In this document: piece by piece, positions 23,995 to 32,029 of the stretch | Layout: the number at the start of each line of letters is the position of its first letter | Position numbering within the stretch: position 1 is the stretch's first letter | NCBI RefSeq assembly: GCF_000430005.1 | Contig: NZ_AUCY01000013.1 | Coordinates: 53,903-117,902, forward strand | Source of the DNA: Desulfovibrio cuneatus DSM 11391 | GTDB taxonomy: Bacteria; Desulfobacterota; Desulfovibrionia; Desulfovibrionales; Desulfovibrionaceae | Direction: 5' to 3' | Length of the DNA: 64,000 bases | The notes under the pieces: generated by a model | Database searches by the model: none | Told to the model about the DNA's origin: nothing | What the model saw: only the letters and a program-made list of their open reading frames with translations | Position numbers and translations under genes: made by a program

Positions 23995-26259
23995 TTATGC
24001 CTTGCGGATGCGTACGGCGCAGATTTTGTATTCTGGCTCGCGGGAGATGGGGTCTGTGGCATCCAGGAACAGCTTGTTCACTAGCTTTTCTGGGTCAAAG
24101 AAGGGCACAGCCACTAGGCCTTTTTTGCACACTTCGGTTATCCGTGCGGGCAGGGCCATGCTATCGCGCCGCGTTTCCAGCATCACGCTGTCGCCTTGGG
24201 CAATGCCTGCTGTGCTGGCGTCTTCGGGGTGAATTTCCACAAAGGCATGGGGGTTGGCCCGCATCAGTTCAGGCACTTTACCTGTCATTGTGGCGGTGTG
24301 CCAGTGGTCAATAACCCGCATGGAAGTGAGGTACAGGGGGAATTCGGCATCGGGTTCTTCTGCCGCGCCTTTGTGGGGGCGCATCCAAATAACGGCGCGT
24401 GCATCGGGCCTGCCGTAAAAGAATATCTTGTCCGGGTGGTCCAGGGGTACTAATGGGTCTTCCCCGCGCACGTAGCGCAAAAGGGTGCCGGGGTGGGTTT
24501 CATCCGGGCAGGGCCATAGCAGGCCAGATTCTTTGCGCAGGCGATCCCGTGTCATACCGTAAAAGTCGTAGGTGGTGCCTTTGGCCACCATGCGCCATTC
24601 GTCCCACACTTCTTCCGCATTGGCAAAGGCCACCAGCTTGGGGTCTACCCCGGCGCGCTTGGCAAATTCCACCAGGGTGTTCACGGTGGGGCGGCACTGG
24701 GCAGGCGGTTCCACGGCTTTTTCAATAAGGGCGTAGCGGCGCTCGCCGCAGCCATACACGCCGTCGCGTTCACACCAGAAGGCCGGGGCAAGAACGAGGT
24801 CGGCATAGCGCAGGGTAATGGCGTCCGGGAAGGCTTCAATGCTTACAATGAAGGAATCGGGGTTGGCCATGGCCTTGTGTACCTTGTTCAGGTTGGGCAG
24901 GGTTTGGGCCGGGTTTGTTTCGCAAATAATCATGGCCTTGATGTCGCCCTTGCCCAGGGCTTCAAACATGGCCACGGTGTGGTAGCCGGGCTTGTCGCTG
25001 ATGGTGCCGGGGGCAACGCCCCACAGGGTTTCCATTTCTTCCCGGTGCTTGGGGTTGGTCACGGAGCGCCCGGCAGGGAGAATGTGGGAAAGCACGCCGC
25101 CGTCGCGCACACCGCCGCAGGCATTGGGCTGCCCGGTAAGGGAAAAGGGCGTGGCCCCGGGGCGGCAAATGTGCCCTGTAAGCAGGTGCAGGTTGTGAAT
25201 AAGGTTGTTGGCGGCAACCCCTTGTACCCGCTGGTTAATGCCCATGCACCACAACGATGTGCTGGCGGTGGATTCGGCAAATGTTTTGGCAGCTTCCCAA
25301 ATTTGCGCTTCGGGAATATTGCAAATGGCGGCCACTTTTGCCGGGGTATAGTCTTCCAGAAACGCCTTGTACTCTTCCATGGTGGCAGGCTTGCCTTCCA
25401 GGTTCATGAACGTGGCGTATTTGTTCCAGAAGCGGGGGTTGTCCAGCTCTTCATGCAGAATAACCCAGGCCATGGCGTGCATAAGGGCCAGGTCTGTGCC
25501 AGGGCGAAACTGGATGTGCAGGTCGGCAATGCGGGAAGTGTTGGTGCGGCGCGGGTCTGCCACAATCACTTTAATGCCCGGCTCTGCCTGCTTGCGGCGG
25601 GCAATGCGGCGGAACAGCACCGGGTGCGCTTCCGAGGTGTTGGAACCAATAATAAAGAAGCAGGTGGCTTTGTCTATGTCGCTGTACGAACCCATGGGTT
25701 CGTCTTTGCCAAAGGTGGTGGTGTAGCCACCCACGGCAGAAGCCATGCACAAGCGTGGGTTGCCGTCTACGTTGTTGGTGCGAAAGCCAGCCTTGAATAT
25801 TTTGTTGGCAACGTAGGATTCTTCCGTAAGGCACTGGCCTGAACCGTACCAGGCAACGGAGTTTGGGCCATGGGTATCAATTGCCCCGCGAAACTTGGCA
25901 GCCATAAGGTCCAGGGCCTTGTCCCAGGAAATAGGCTCCAGGGGGGCATTCTTGCTTTTGCGGTACAAAGGCTGTGTGACCCTGTCTGGCGAGTTGAGAA
26001 CGGGAATAAGCAGGGAGCCTTTTAAACACAAAAGGCCTGCGTTGTGGTTGTTGGGGTCGCCCTTAATGGCAACGGCCTTGCCGTTTTTTACCCCCACAAT
26101 AACGCCGCAGCCTGTGCCACAGTAGCGGCACACGCCTTTTATCCATTTTTCCGGGGAATCGTTCTGGCTGGCGGCAAAGGCCCGCAGGGGGCCACTGCCT
26201 GCCGCAATGGCTGCGGCAAGGGCCATGTTGCGTAAAAATTCACGGCGTGAACTGTTCAT
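23995..26259 (-). CDS. napA: Periplasmic nitrate reductase catalytic subunit NapA
   Basis: A 754-residue molybdenum bis-MGD enzyme that reduces nitrate to nitrite in the periplasm. The N-terminus carries a twin-arginine signal (SRREFLRNMALAAAIAAG, residues 4-21). The [4Fe-4S] ligands are Cys44, Cys47, Cys51 and Cys78 (VCRYCGTGCGV...LLCLKG). The molybdenum-ligating Cys171 lies in NPRLCMASAVGGYTTTFG. The Lys of LLCLKGS, which relays electrons, is present. The length is close to that of the monomeric D. desulfuricans enzyme as I recall it. The start at 26259 has AAGGAG upstream; an in-frame ATG at 26298 would hide the Tat signal. No napB follows, consistent with the Desulfovibrio type. Confidence 0.95.
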   Translation of the reverse strand: MNSSRREFLRNMALAAAIAAGSGPLRAFAASQNDSPEKWIKGVCRYCGTGCGVIVGVKNGKAVAIKGDPNNHNAGLLCLKGSLLIPVLNSPDRVTQPLYRKSKNAPLEPISWDKALDLMAAKFRGAIDTHGPNSVAWYGSGQCLTEESYVANKIFKAGFRTNNVDGNPRLCMASAVGGYTTTFGKDEPMGSYSDIDKATCFFIIGSNTSEAHPVLFRRIARRKQAEPGIKVIVADPRRTNTSRIADLHIQFRPGTDLALMHAMAWVILHEELDNPRFWNKYATFMNLEGKPATMEEYKAFLEDYTPAKVAAICNIPEAQIWEAAKTFAESTASTSLWCMGINQRVQGVAANNLIHNLHLLTGHICRPGATPFSLTGQPNACGGVRDGGVLSHILPAGRSVTNPKHREEMETLWGVAPGTISDKPGYHTVAMFEALGKGDIKAMIICETNPAQTLPNLNKVHKAMANPDSFIVSIEAFPDAITLRYADLVLAPAFWCERDGVYGCGERRYALIEKAVEPPAQCRPTVNTLVEFAKRAGVDPKLVAFANAEEVWDEWRMVAKGTTYDFYGMTRDRLRKESGLLWPCPDETHPGTLLRYVRGEDPLVPLDHPDKIFFYGRPDARAVIWMRPHKGAAEEPDAEFPLYLTSMRVIDHWHTATMTGKVPELMRANPHAFVEIHPEDASTAGIAQGDSVMLETRRDSMALPARITEVCKKGLVAVPFFDPEKLVNKLFLDATDPISREPEYKICAVRIRKA

Positions 26260-26391
26260 AGTGTATTCTCCTTGGTGGCAGCACTGTGTGCAGGCCATGC
26301 AGCGGGTGTGGCAGGCCGGGTGCTTTGTGGCTGCGCTATTGTGGCAACCCGCGCATAGGCTGAAACAGGGCTGGGAGGCATAAGAAGCCTC
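26260..26391 (-). other. Cys/His-rich open frame without start, between napM and napA
   Basis: Reading in the napA frame upstream of its start gives an open stretch of about 44 codons after a TGA. It includes the haem-c motif CAGCH (26355-26341) and several more cysteines (CHTRCMACTQCCH). There is no usable start codon with a ribosome site except ATG 26298. It may be chance, or the remains of a cytochrome c segment lost from the napM 3' end. Confidence 0.35.
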
Positions 26392-26414
26392 TCAATCATA
26401 CGGCTGAAGGGCCT

Positions 26415-26879
26415 CTATTCTAATGTTTTTTTGTCGGTCGCCTGGCGGAAAGTATAGGCGCTGCCGTGCATGGGGCTTTGGTGGTAGGGGTGGCAGGTGG
26501 AACAGTCGTCCCGCTTGCCGAACTTGGCTTCCATGCGGTCAATGCTCAAGGAATGGCACCGGGCGCAAATATCCACCCCTGGGCGGCGTGTAAAGGGAAT
26601 GGAGCCTTTGCCGTCTGGTTCACCGTGGCAGGTTTGGCAGCGCACCAGGGTTATGCCGTGTTTGCTTTCATACCATTGCTGGGCAATACGCGGGGTGACC
26701 TTTACGTGGCAGCCGTAACAGTCGCCCATGCGGTCCGGATCGTCCAGATGTTTCGCCGCTTCGCAGCGTTCAGCCGGGAATGCCCAGGAAATGTAGGCAA
26801 AATAAGCGCCCCCCAGCAGCAGCCCCAGCACAATGAGCGAGGGAATAATCACAATTGGTTTGCGTAACGGGCAGCTCAT
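26415..26879 (-). CDS. napM: NapM tetrahaem cytochrome c
   Basis: A 154-residue membrane-anchored or secreted cytochrome. One hydrophobic segment (residues 8-30) is followed by four CxxCH sites: CYGCH (near residue 54), CQTCH (near 80), CARCH (near 102) and CSTCH (near 123). NapM occurs in the nap operons of sulfate reducers and is thought to carry electrons between NapC and NapA. Its start overlaps the napC stop as ATGA, so the two cytochromes are coupled in translation. A 155-nt gap with a Cys-rich open frame lies before napA. Confidence 0.87.
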   Translation of the reverse strand: MSCPLRKPIVIIPSLIVLGLLLGGAYFAYISWAFPAERCEAAKHLDDPDRMGDCYGCHVKVTPRIAQQWYESKHGITLVRCQTCHGEPDGKGSIPFTRRPGVDICARCHSLSIDRMEAKFGKRDDCSTCHPYHQSPMHGSAYTFRQATDKKTLE

Positions 26880-27442
26880 TTGGGCATCTCCTCCAGTTTA
26901 CTCTTGAACTTTGCGTTGTGGGGCAGGCGTGCGTCAAAGGGGGGCAAGTGGGCCATGTTCATGTGGCACCCTGCACACCCGCTACGGGCCTGTCCATTTT
27001 TCCCCAAATAGGAATCGTGGGCCAGTTTCCCCTCGGCGGAAACCGGGCCGTCGCCCTTGGCATTGCGGGTAAGGTCGTTGTGGCAGGCAAGGCAGTTGGC
27101 GTCGTCCACAAAGCGGCGGGCAGCGGGCTGCATGGCGGCTCTGTCCCAAGTTTCCCGTGGCTGCACATAATGCACCCATACATCTTTTATGCCCATAAAA
27201 CTTTTGGCAGCCATCATGCGCACCACGCCAGAACCTGGCACGTGGCATTGGGTACACCCAATGGGGTTCCCCTGGGCGTCTTTGGCATGGGGGGAGGCTT
27301 CCAGCTCTTTCTGGTATACGCGCATTTCATGGCACGAAAGGCAAAATTCCGTCCGCTGGGTTTGGGAAATGCCCACCTTTGTGCCAATGGCAATAACCAG
27401 TAACATTACTGCCGCCACCCCGTAGCGTTTTCGTAAGCGCAT
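26876..27442 (-). CDS. napC: NapC/NirT/NrfH-family tetrahaem cytochrome c
   Basis: A 188-residue membrane-anchored quinol dehydrogenase. An N-terminal helix (RYGVAAVMLLVIAIGTKVG, residues 5-23) is followed by haem sites CLSCH (near 34), CTQCH (near 62), CLACH (near 119) and CAGCH (near 157). The spacing and the WxxxxxxxxxR region fit the NapC/NrfH family, which oxidises menaquinol. It is the first gene of napCMADGH. The start at 27442 is chosen for GGAGA 7 nt upstream; ATG 27478 lacks a ribosome site. Candidate control sites lie upstream, at 27495-27693. Confidence 0.9.
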   Translation of the reverse strand: MRLRKRYGVAAVMLLVIAIGTKVGISQTQRTEFCLSCHEMRVYQKELEASPHAKDAQGNPIGCTQCHVPGSGVVRMMAAKSFMGIKDVWVHYVQPRETWDRAAMQPAARRFVDDANCLACHNDLTRNAKGDGPVSAEGKLAHDSYLGKNGQARSGCAGCHMNMAHLPPFDARLPHNAKFKSKLEEMPK

Positions 27443-27494
27443 ACGGCCTTCTCCTTCCTCATTCTTCTGGCATATCATGCCAAAAAAAGAACAC

Positions 27495-27536
27495 CTGTGC
27501 GCTGCTCCTACGCCCCTTGCGTGGGGGAGCGCACAG
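27495..27536 (-). promoter_or_regulatory. Leader hairpin upstream of napC
   Basis: A 9-bp perfect stem CTGTGCGCT / AGCGCACAG encloses a second weaker stem (CGCCCC / GGGG). It lies 53 nt before the napC start, within the presumed 5' leader of the nap transcript. It could stabilise the message or act as a control element. There is no U-run right after it on the minus strand. Confidence 0.45.
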
Positions 27537-27568
27537 AATTTGAATGTCTCATTCTCTTACCAATGCAT

Positions 27569-27584
27569 AACAAGAACTATGCCA
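27569..27584 (-). promoter_or_regulatory. Candidate sigma-54 promoter for napCMADGH
   Basis: On the minus strand the sequence TGGCATAGTTCTTGTT has GG and the -12 G exactly 12 nt apart, as in TGGCAC-N5-TTGC. The final C of the -12 GC is T here, which weakens the match. It would start transcription about 115 nt before napC. Confidence 0.4.
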
Positions 27585-27639
27585 TGGGGTTCTTTTTTTC
27601 ACTATGTTGAATTTATTGATATTAAATTGGCTGCATCTG

Positions 27640-27655
27640 TGGCAACCGTCTTGCT
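27640..27655 (+). promoter_or_regulatory. Candidate sigma-54 promoter for the haem-sensor kinase operon
   Basis: TGGCAACCGTCTTGCT matches the sigma-54 pattern (TGGCA, then TTGCT, with GG to GC spacing of 12). Transcription would start near 27666, 130 nt before the kinase gene, whose partner regulator has a sigma-54 interaction domain. Confidence 0.5.
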
Positions 27656-27679
27656 GTTCTTGACGCATTCAGAAAAAGA

Positions 27680-27693
27680 TGACACACCTGTCA
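27680..27693. promoter_or_regulatory. TGACA-N4-TGTCA palindrome, possible activator site
   Basis: A perfect dyad TGACA-CACC-TGTCA with a nearby partial repeat (AGATGACT at 27699). It lies about 130 nt upstream of the presumed nap start, a normal distance for an NtrC-type enhancer, and just downstream of the presumed kinase promoter. Binding by the adjacent regulator is an inference. Confidence 0.4.
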
Positions 27694-27795
27694 GAAATAG
27701 ATGACTGTTGCCGGATTTTTGTGATTCTTGCCTGAAAAATGAACCTGTAAGGAATGTATGACTGTTGGTTTGTAACCTGTTGTGCGGAGAAGTGT

Positions 27796-30303
27796 ATGTC
27801 ACGTTATCCTTTGCGGGTGTATGCAGTGCCTTTTTTGTTTTCCCTTGTGTGGCTTGTGCTGGTGTTTGGCTTGTTCCAGCGGGGGGTGGCTGGTGAACAG
27901 CAGCACGCCCATGACCTTGTGCGCCTGCAAGCCCGTACCCTGGGCGACCAGATGCTGGACACCCGCGCCTGGAACACCATGCACGGCGGGGTGTATGTGA
28001 AGGAAAGCGAGTACGGCCAGGCCAACCCCTGGCTGCCGGAAGCCATACAGCGCGCCACCTTGCAGGACGGCACCCCCCTGGTGCTGATGAACCCGGCCTA
28101 CATGAGCCGCCAGATAGCCGACTTTACCACCAGCCGGGGCACACAAATTCGTATTGTCAGCCATGCCCCCCTGAACCCCAAAAATAAGGCCGATGCCTGG
28201 GAAGAAGAGGCCATACGCGCCCTCAAGGCCGGGCAGGCAGAAGCCTTTGGACACACTCCAGCAGGCAGCAGCCCTGCAAGCCAGAACGGCCGGGATATTC
28301 AGGACGCCCGGAACAGACAGAATGGGCAGGAGCCCCTGGCCCTGCAAAGCCACGGGGTATACCGCTACATGGCCCCCCTGCCCACCGAAGAAAAATGCCT
28401 CATGTGCCATAAAGATGCCTCTGTGGGGGACGTGCGCGGCGGTATCAGCCTTACCCTGAATGATGCCCCTTTCCTGGGGGTAATGGAAAACCATGCCCGC
28501 ACTTTGAGTTATTTTTATGGGCTTATGGGGTTTACGGGGGTTATGGGCATTGGCGGTGCTTCCTACATTCTTACCCGCAAGCGGTTGCAGGCAGAAGAAA
28601 AAGCCCGTATGCAGAATGCTTTTCTGGCCAATATGAGCCACGACATGCGCACCCCCATAAGTGGTATTGTGAGCATGAGTGAACTGTTGTGTGAAAATGC
28701 CACTCCCGCCAAGCGTACCGCTGCAATGTACATGCATGCCGCTGCCGCTGCCCTGCTGGAAATGATTACCGACATAACCACCCACGCCAAGCTGGAAACA
28801 GGCAAGTTTACGTTGCAGGAAGACGTGTTTTTGCTGGCCCCTGCCCTGGAACAGTGCCTGGATATGTTCCGCCCTGTGTGCCGGGAAAAGGGGCTACTAC
28901 TTTCCCTTACCGTTGCCCCTGATGTGCCTGCCACCCTGGTGGGTGATTCGTTCCGCCTGCGCCAGGCCTTGGGCAATTTGGTGGGCAATGCCGTAAAATT
29001 TACGCAAACAGGGGAAGTGCACTTGCAGGTTACCTGCACCTCACAGCATTTGGGGCAGCCGTATGTGGCAGGGCAAGAACATGTTGTGTTGCAAATAGCC
29101 GTGCAAGACACAGGCCCAGGGGTGCCACAGGAAGAGCGGGATACCATTTTTGAGCGCTTCACCCAGGGCGGTGCCGGAAAGCAACAACCCGGCACAGGAC
29201 TTGGGCTTGGTATTGCACGGGATATTGCCCGGCTTATGGGGGGCTCCCTGTGGCTGGAAGATGCCCCTGGCGGCGGCAGCGTGTTTACCCTGCGGGTTGT
29301 GTGCCGCGTGCCCGGCCCGAAGCAGGAGCCGCAAAAGCTGGTGCAAGAGCAAGCGCAGAAGGAGCATGGCACATCAAGCATTGCCGCTGCCACGGGCAAT
29401 GAAGTTCCCTGCACCACTCCGGGTATTTTGGTTGAAGCGCCGCAGGCTGGTCTTCCTGCCCAGGTCGTCATGAGTGCTCAGGCAATTAACTATGCCAGCC
29501 CTGCTGTGGGGCTTTCTGTGGCAGGGCAAGCCCCGCCCCCCCAATGCCAGGCTGGTTCGCCTTCGCCCCTGCGTATTCTGGTGGCGGAAGATGCCAGGGT
29601 CACCACCTTTTTTATTGGCGATGTGCTGGAGCGGGCCGGGCATGAGGTGTGCACTGTGCAAAGCGGCACTGAAGCCCTTGAAGCCCTTGCCACGCAGTGC
29701 TTCCACCTGTTGCTGCTGGACATGTACCTGCCGGGTAAAACCGGGCTGGAAGTGCTGGCCCACCTGAAGGAAATGCAGCCCGGCAGAACCTTGGTCATGC
29801 CGGTTATCAGCATGAGTGCCACCCAGGATGGAGCCACAGAGCAGGCCTTGTTGCAGGCCGGGGCCTGTACCCACCTGACCAAACCTTTTACTGCGGCAGC
29901 CCTGCTTGAAGTAGTGCATGCCCTTTACCCCAAAGGGGAACCAGTGCAGCAGGAAAATGATGTGTTTTGTATGGATGAAGCCCTGGAACGTGTGGAAGGC
30001 AACAAGGGCCTGTTGCACCACATGGCACAGTTGTTTTTGCAGGAACTGCCGGGGCAGCGTGCCGCCCTGGCCCAGGCCGTTGCCAGCCTGCGCGAAGATA
30101 AGGTGGCCCTTGTGGCCCACGCCCTGAAAAACTCCAGCGGGATGCTGGGGTTAAAACGTATGCAAACCACCTGCGCCCAGCTTGAAGAAGCCGCCACTGC
30201 AAGGGCCGACAATTTGCCGTGGTCGGTTACCGATGCCGCCATAGGTGAGGCCCACAGTGCTTTGCAACAGTTTGTAGGGTCACAGGATGGGCAACCAGCA
30301 TGA
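27796..30303 (+). CDS. Hybrid sensor histidine kinase with periplasmic haem-c (DUF3365) sensor
   Basis: An 835-residue membrane kinase. TM1 (residues 5-27) leads to a DUF3365/Tll0287-like periplasmic sensor with WNTMHGGVYV near residue 67, NPAYMSRQIADF near 108 and a haem-c motif CLMCH at 201-205. TM2 is near 238-258. The HisKA box has His282 (NMSHDMRTP), then HATPase motifs (NLVGNAVKF, DTGPGVP, GTGLGLGIA), a receiver with LLLLDMYLPG, and an HPt domain with a typical phospho-His in AHALKNSSGMLG. A complete phosphorelay is present, with the separate regulator overlapping by 4 nt (ATGA). It is divergent from napC. The signal could be redox state or a gas bound at the haem. The start at 27796 follows GGAGA. 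Confidence 0.9.
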   Translation: MSRYPLRVYAVPFLFSLVWLVLVFGLFQRGVAGEQQHAHDLVRLQARTLGDQMLDTRAWNTMHGGVYVKESEYGQANPWLPEAIQRATLQDGTPLVLMNPAYMSRQIADFTTSRGTQIRIVSHAPLNPKNKADAWEEEAIRALKAGQAEAFGHTPAGSSPASQNGRDIQDARNRQNGQEPLALQSHGVYRYMAPLPTEEKCLMCHKDASVGDVRGGISLTLNDAPFLGVMENHARTLSYFYGLMGFTGVMGIGGASYILTRKRLQAEEKARMQNAFLANMSHDMRTPISGIVSMSELLCENATPAKRTAAMYMHAAAAALLEMITDITTHAKLETGKFTLQEDVFLLAPALEQCLDMFRPVCREKGLLLSLTVAPDVPATLVGDSFRLRQALGNLVGNAVKFTQTGEVHLQVTCTSQHLGQPYVAGQEHVVLQIAVQDTGPGVPQEERDTIFERFTQGGAGKQQPGTGLGLGIARDIARLMGGSLWLEDAPGGGSVFTLRVVCRVPGPKQEPQKLVQEQAQKEHGTSSIAAATGNEVPCTTPGILVEAPQAGLPAQVVMSAQAINYASPAVGLSVAGQAPPPQCQAGSPSPLRILVAEDARVTTFFIGDVLERAGHEVCTVQSGTEALEALATQCFHLLLLDMYLPGKTGLEVLAHLKEMQPGRTLVMPVISMSATQDGATEQALLQAGACTHLTKPFTAAALLEVVHALYPKGEPVQQENDVFCMDEALERVEGNKGLLHHMAQLFLQELPGQRAALAQAVASLREDKVALVAHALKNSSGMLGLKRMQTTCAQLEEAATARADNLPWSVTDAAIGEAHSALQQFVGSQDGQPA

Positions 30304-31670
30304 AATTACTGGTGATTGACGACGAATTGCTGGTGCGCGTACTGGCCCAGGAAGCAGGCAGCGCCCTTGGGCACACGGTGGTAGGGGCTGAAACCTTGCA
30401 CAAAGGGTTGGCCCTGGCCAGGGAAGGGGTGGACATGGTGCTGCTGGATGCTTTTTTGCCAGACGGCAACGGGCTGGAGCATGTGGCTACCCTGCGCAAC
30501 CTGCCTGCCCGGCCGGAGGTGCTGGTTATAACTGGCTACAGCGACGGAGAGGCCGTGGAAAAGGCTCTGTATGGCGGGGCTGTGGAGTTTTTAACAAAGC
30601 CCCTTTCCTTGCCTGTGCTGAAGCAGCGCATTGCCCAGCTTGCTGCCTTTCGGGAGGCAAAGGCCGACAAAAGCACCCTTGCTCCTTTGCGGCGTTCCGG
30701 CATTCTGGGCAACAGCCCCACCCTTGAAAGTGCCCTGCAACTATTGGCTGAAGCCGCAGGCAGTAATGTGAACGTGCTGCTACTGGGGGAAACCGGGGTA
30801 GGGAAAGACCTGTTTGCCCAGGCCCTGCACAGCAACAGCCCCCAGGCCGGGGGGCCGTTTATTACGGTAGACTGCGCCGCCCTGCCCCCCACGCTGGTGG
30901 AAAGCCAGTTGTTTGGCCACGCCAAGGGGGCATTTACCAGTGCAGACCGCAAGTATAACGGCTTGCTCAGCCAGGCCCATGAAGGCACCCTGTTTCTGGA
31001 CGAAGTGGGGGAACTGCCCCTGCCCATGCAGGCCAGCTTTTTGCGGGTGCTGGAAACACGGCGCTTTCGTCCGGTGGGGGAAACAAAAGAGGTGGAAAGC
31101 AATTTCCGCCTGGTGTGCGCCACCAATAAAGAACTGGAAAAGCAGGCCCACATGGGGCTGTTCCGCACGGACTTGCTGTTCCGCCTGCAAGGGGTTACCG
31201 TGCGCATTCCTGCCCTGCGGGACCGAGTAGGCGACATTCCTGAACTGGCGCAATTTGCCGTGGCCCGGTTTTGCCTCCAGCACGGCATGGAAGAAAAGCA
31301 CATAACCCCGGAATGTATGGACGCCCTTACCCATTATTCCTGGCCCGGAAACGTGCGAGAACTGTTCCACACCCTTGGGCAGGCCTGCCTTGCCGCAGGC
31401 AGGCAGGAACGGCTGTTTGTGGGCAACCTGCCCGCAGAAATGCGCGTTACCCTTACCCGCCAACGCTTGAGGGAAGCTGTGGTCCCTGTGCTGGCAGACC
31501 TTTCCCTGCCGGAAGAAAGCTTGCCCAGCCTGCGTGAATGGAAGGCCCAGGCCGAAAGCCAGTACCTGAAAACGTTGTTGCACCGGTATAAAAATGATAT
31601 GCGCAAGGCAGCCGCTGTGGCGGGCGTTTCCCGCGGGCATTTGTACGAGCTCCTCAAAAAAGAAATCTAA
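30300..31670 (+). CDS. NtrC-family sigma-54-dependent response regulator
   Basis: A 456-residue activator. The receiver domain (1-120) has the phospho-acceptor Asp near 51 (MVLLDAFLPDGNG) and the conserved Lys in LTKPLSLP. The AAA+ domain has Walker A GETGVGKD near 163, Walker B GTLFLDEVGELP near 233 and an arginine-finger region. The sigma-54 contact loop reads GAFTSA instead of GAFTGA near residue 210, a substitution that could alter sigma-54 engagement. The C-terminus has a Fis-type helix-turn-helix (DMRKAAAVAGVSRGHLYELL). It overlaps the kinase gene by 4 nt and is very likely its partner. Probable targets are napCMADGH and its own operon. Confidence 0.9.
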   Translation: MKLLVIDDELLVRVLAQEAGSALGHTVVGAETLHKGLALAREGVDMVLLDAFLPDGNGLEHVATLRNLPARPEVLVITGYSDGEAVEKALYGGAVEFLTKPLSLPVLKQRIAQLAAFREAKADKSTLAPLRRSGILGNSPTLESALQLLAEAAGSNVNVLLLGETGVGKDLFAQALHSNSPQAGGPFITVDCAALPPTLVESQLFGHAKGAFTSADRKYNGLLSQAHEGTLFLDEVGELPLPMQASFLRVLETRRFRPVGETKEVESNFRLVCATNKELEKQAHMGLFRTDLLFRLQGVTVRIPALRDRVGDIPELAQFAVARFCLQHGMEEKHITPECMDALTHYSWPGNVRELFHTLGQACLAAGRQERLFVGNLPAEMRVTLTRQRLREAVVPVLADLSLPEESLPSLREWKAQAESQYLKTLLHRYKNDMRKAAAVAGVSRGHLYELLKKEI

Positions 31671-31672
31671 CG

Positions 31673-32011
31673 ATGCATCCTTTTGTTACCATGCATAAAG
31701 GCGAATTGGCGCTGCGCGGCGTGTGGCTGCTGTGGTGTTGCTTTATGTTGGCCCTTAACCTGGATGAAGCATGGATTGTGTGGCACACGCCTTGGCTGTA
31801 TCCTTTTGGAAATTCAGGGCCAGTGGCAGGGCTGTGGTATTATGCTTCACCAGGGGCATATGGCACCAAGCTTTTGTTAATGACGGTGTGGTACAGTGCC
31901 GGGGCATTTTTGTGCTTTCGCAAGGGCGTGCCTGCCCGTGTGCTTCTGGTGTTGCACGCGGGGGTAAGTGTGCTGCTGGTGCTGGCCATGCGGGCTGCTG
32001 TGATATATTAG
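31673..32011 (+). CDS. Small membrane protein, 112 residues
   Basis: It starts 2 nt after the regulator stop. Three hydrophobic segments are visible: LALRGVWLLWCCFMLALNLD (near 12-31), LLLMTVWYSAGAFLCF (near 67-82) and VLLVLHAGVSVLLVLAMRAA (near 90-109). It is rich in Trp and Tyr in the first loop (WIVWHTPWLYPFGNSGPV). I do not recognise a family. Its tight linkage to the kinase-regulator pair and to azlCD suggests one transcript. Confidence 0.65.
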   Translation: MHPFVTMHKGELALRGVWLLWCCFMLALNLDEAWIVWHTPWLYPFGNSGPVAGLWYYASPGAYGTKLLLMTVWYSAGAFLCFRKGVPARVLLVLHAGVSVLLVLAMRAAVIY

Positions 32012-32029
32012 TGAGAAGGAAAAATACAT

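Noticed and set aside
21991..24314. Long open frames (394 and 562 codons) antisense to napH, napG and napA
   Set aside because: They are shadows of GC-rich genes. The translations lack domains, and the other strand carries clear nap motifs with ribosome sites and ATGA overlaps.
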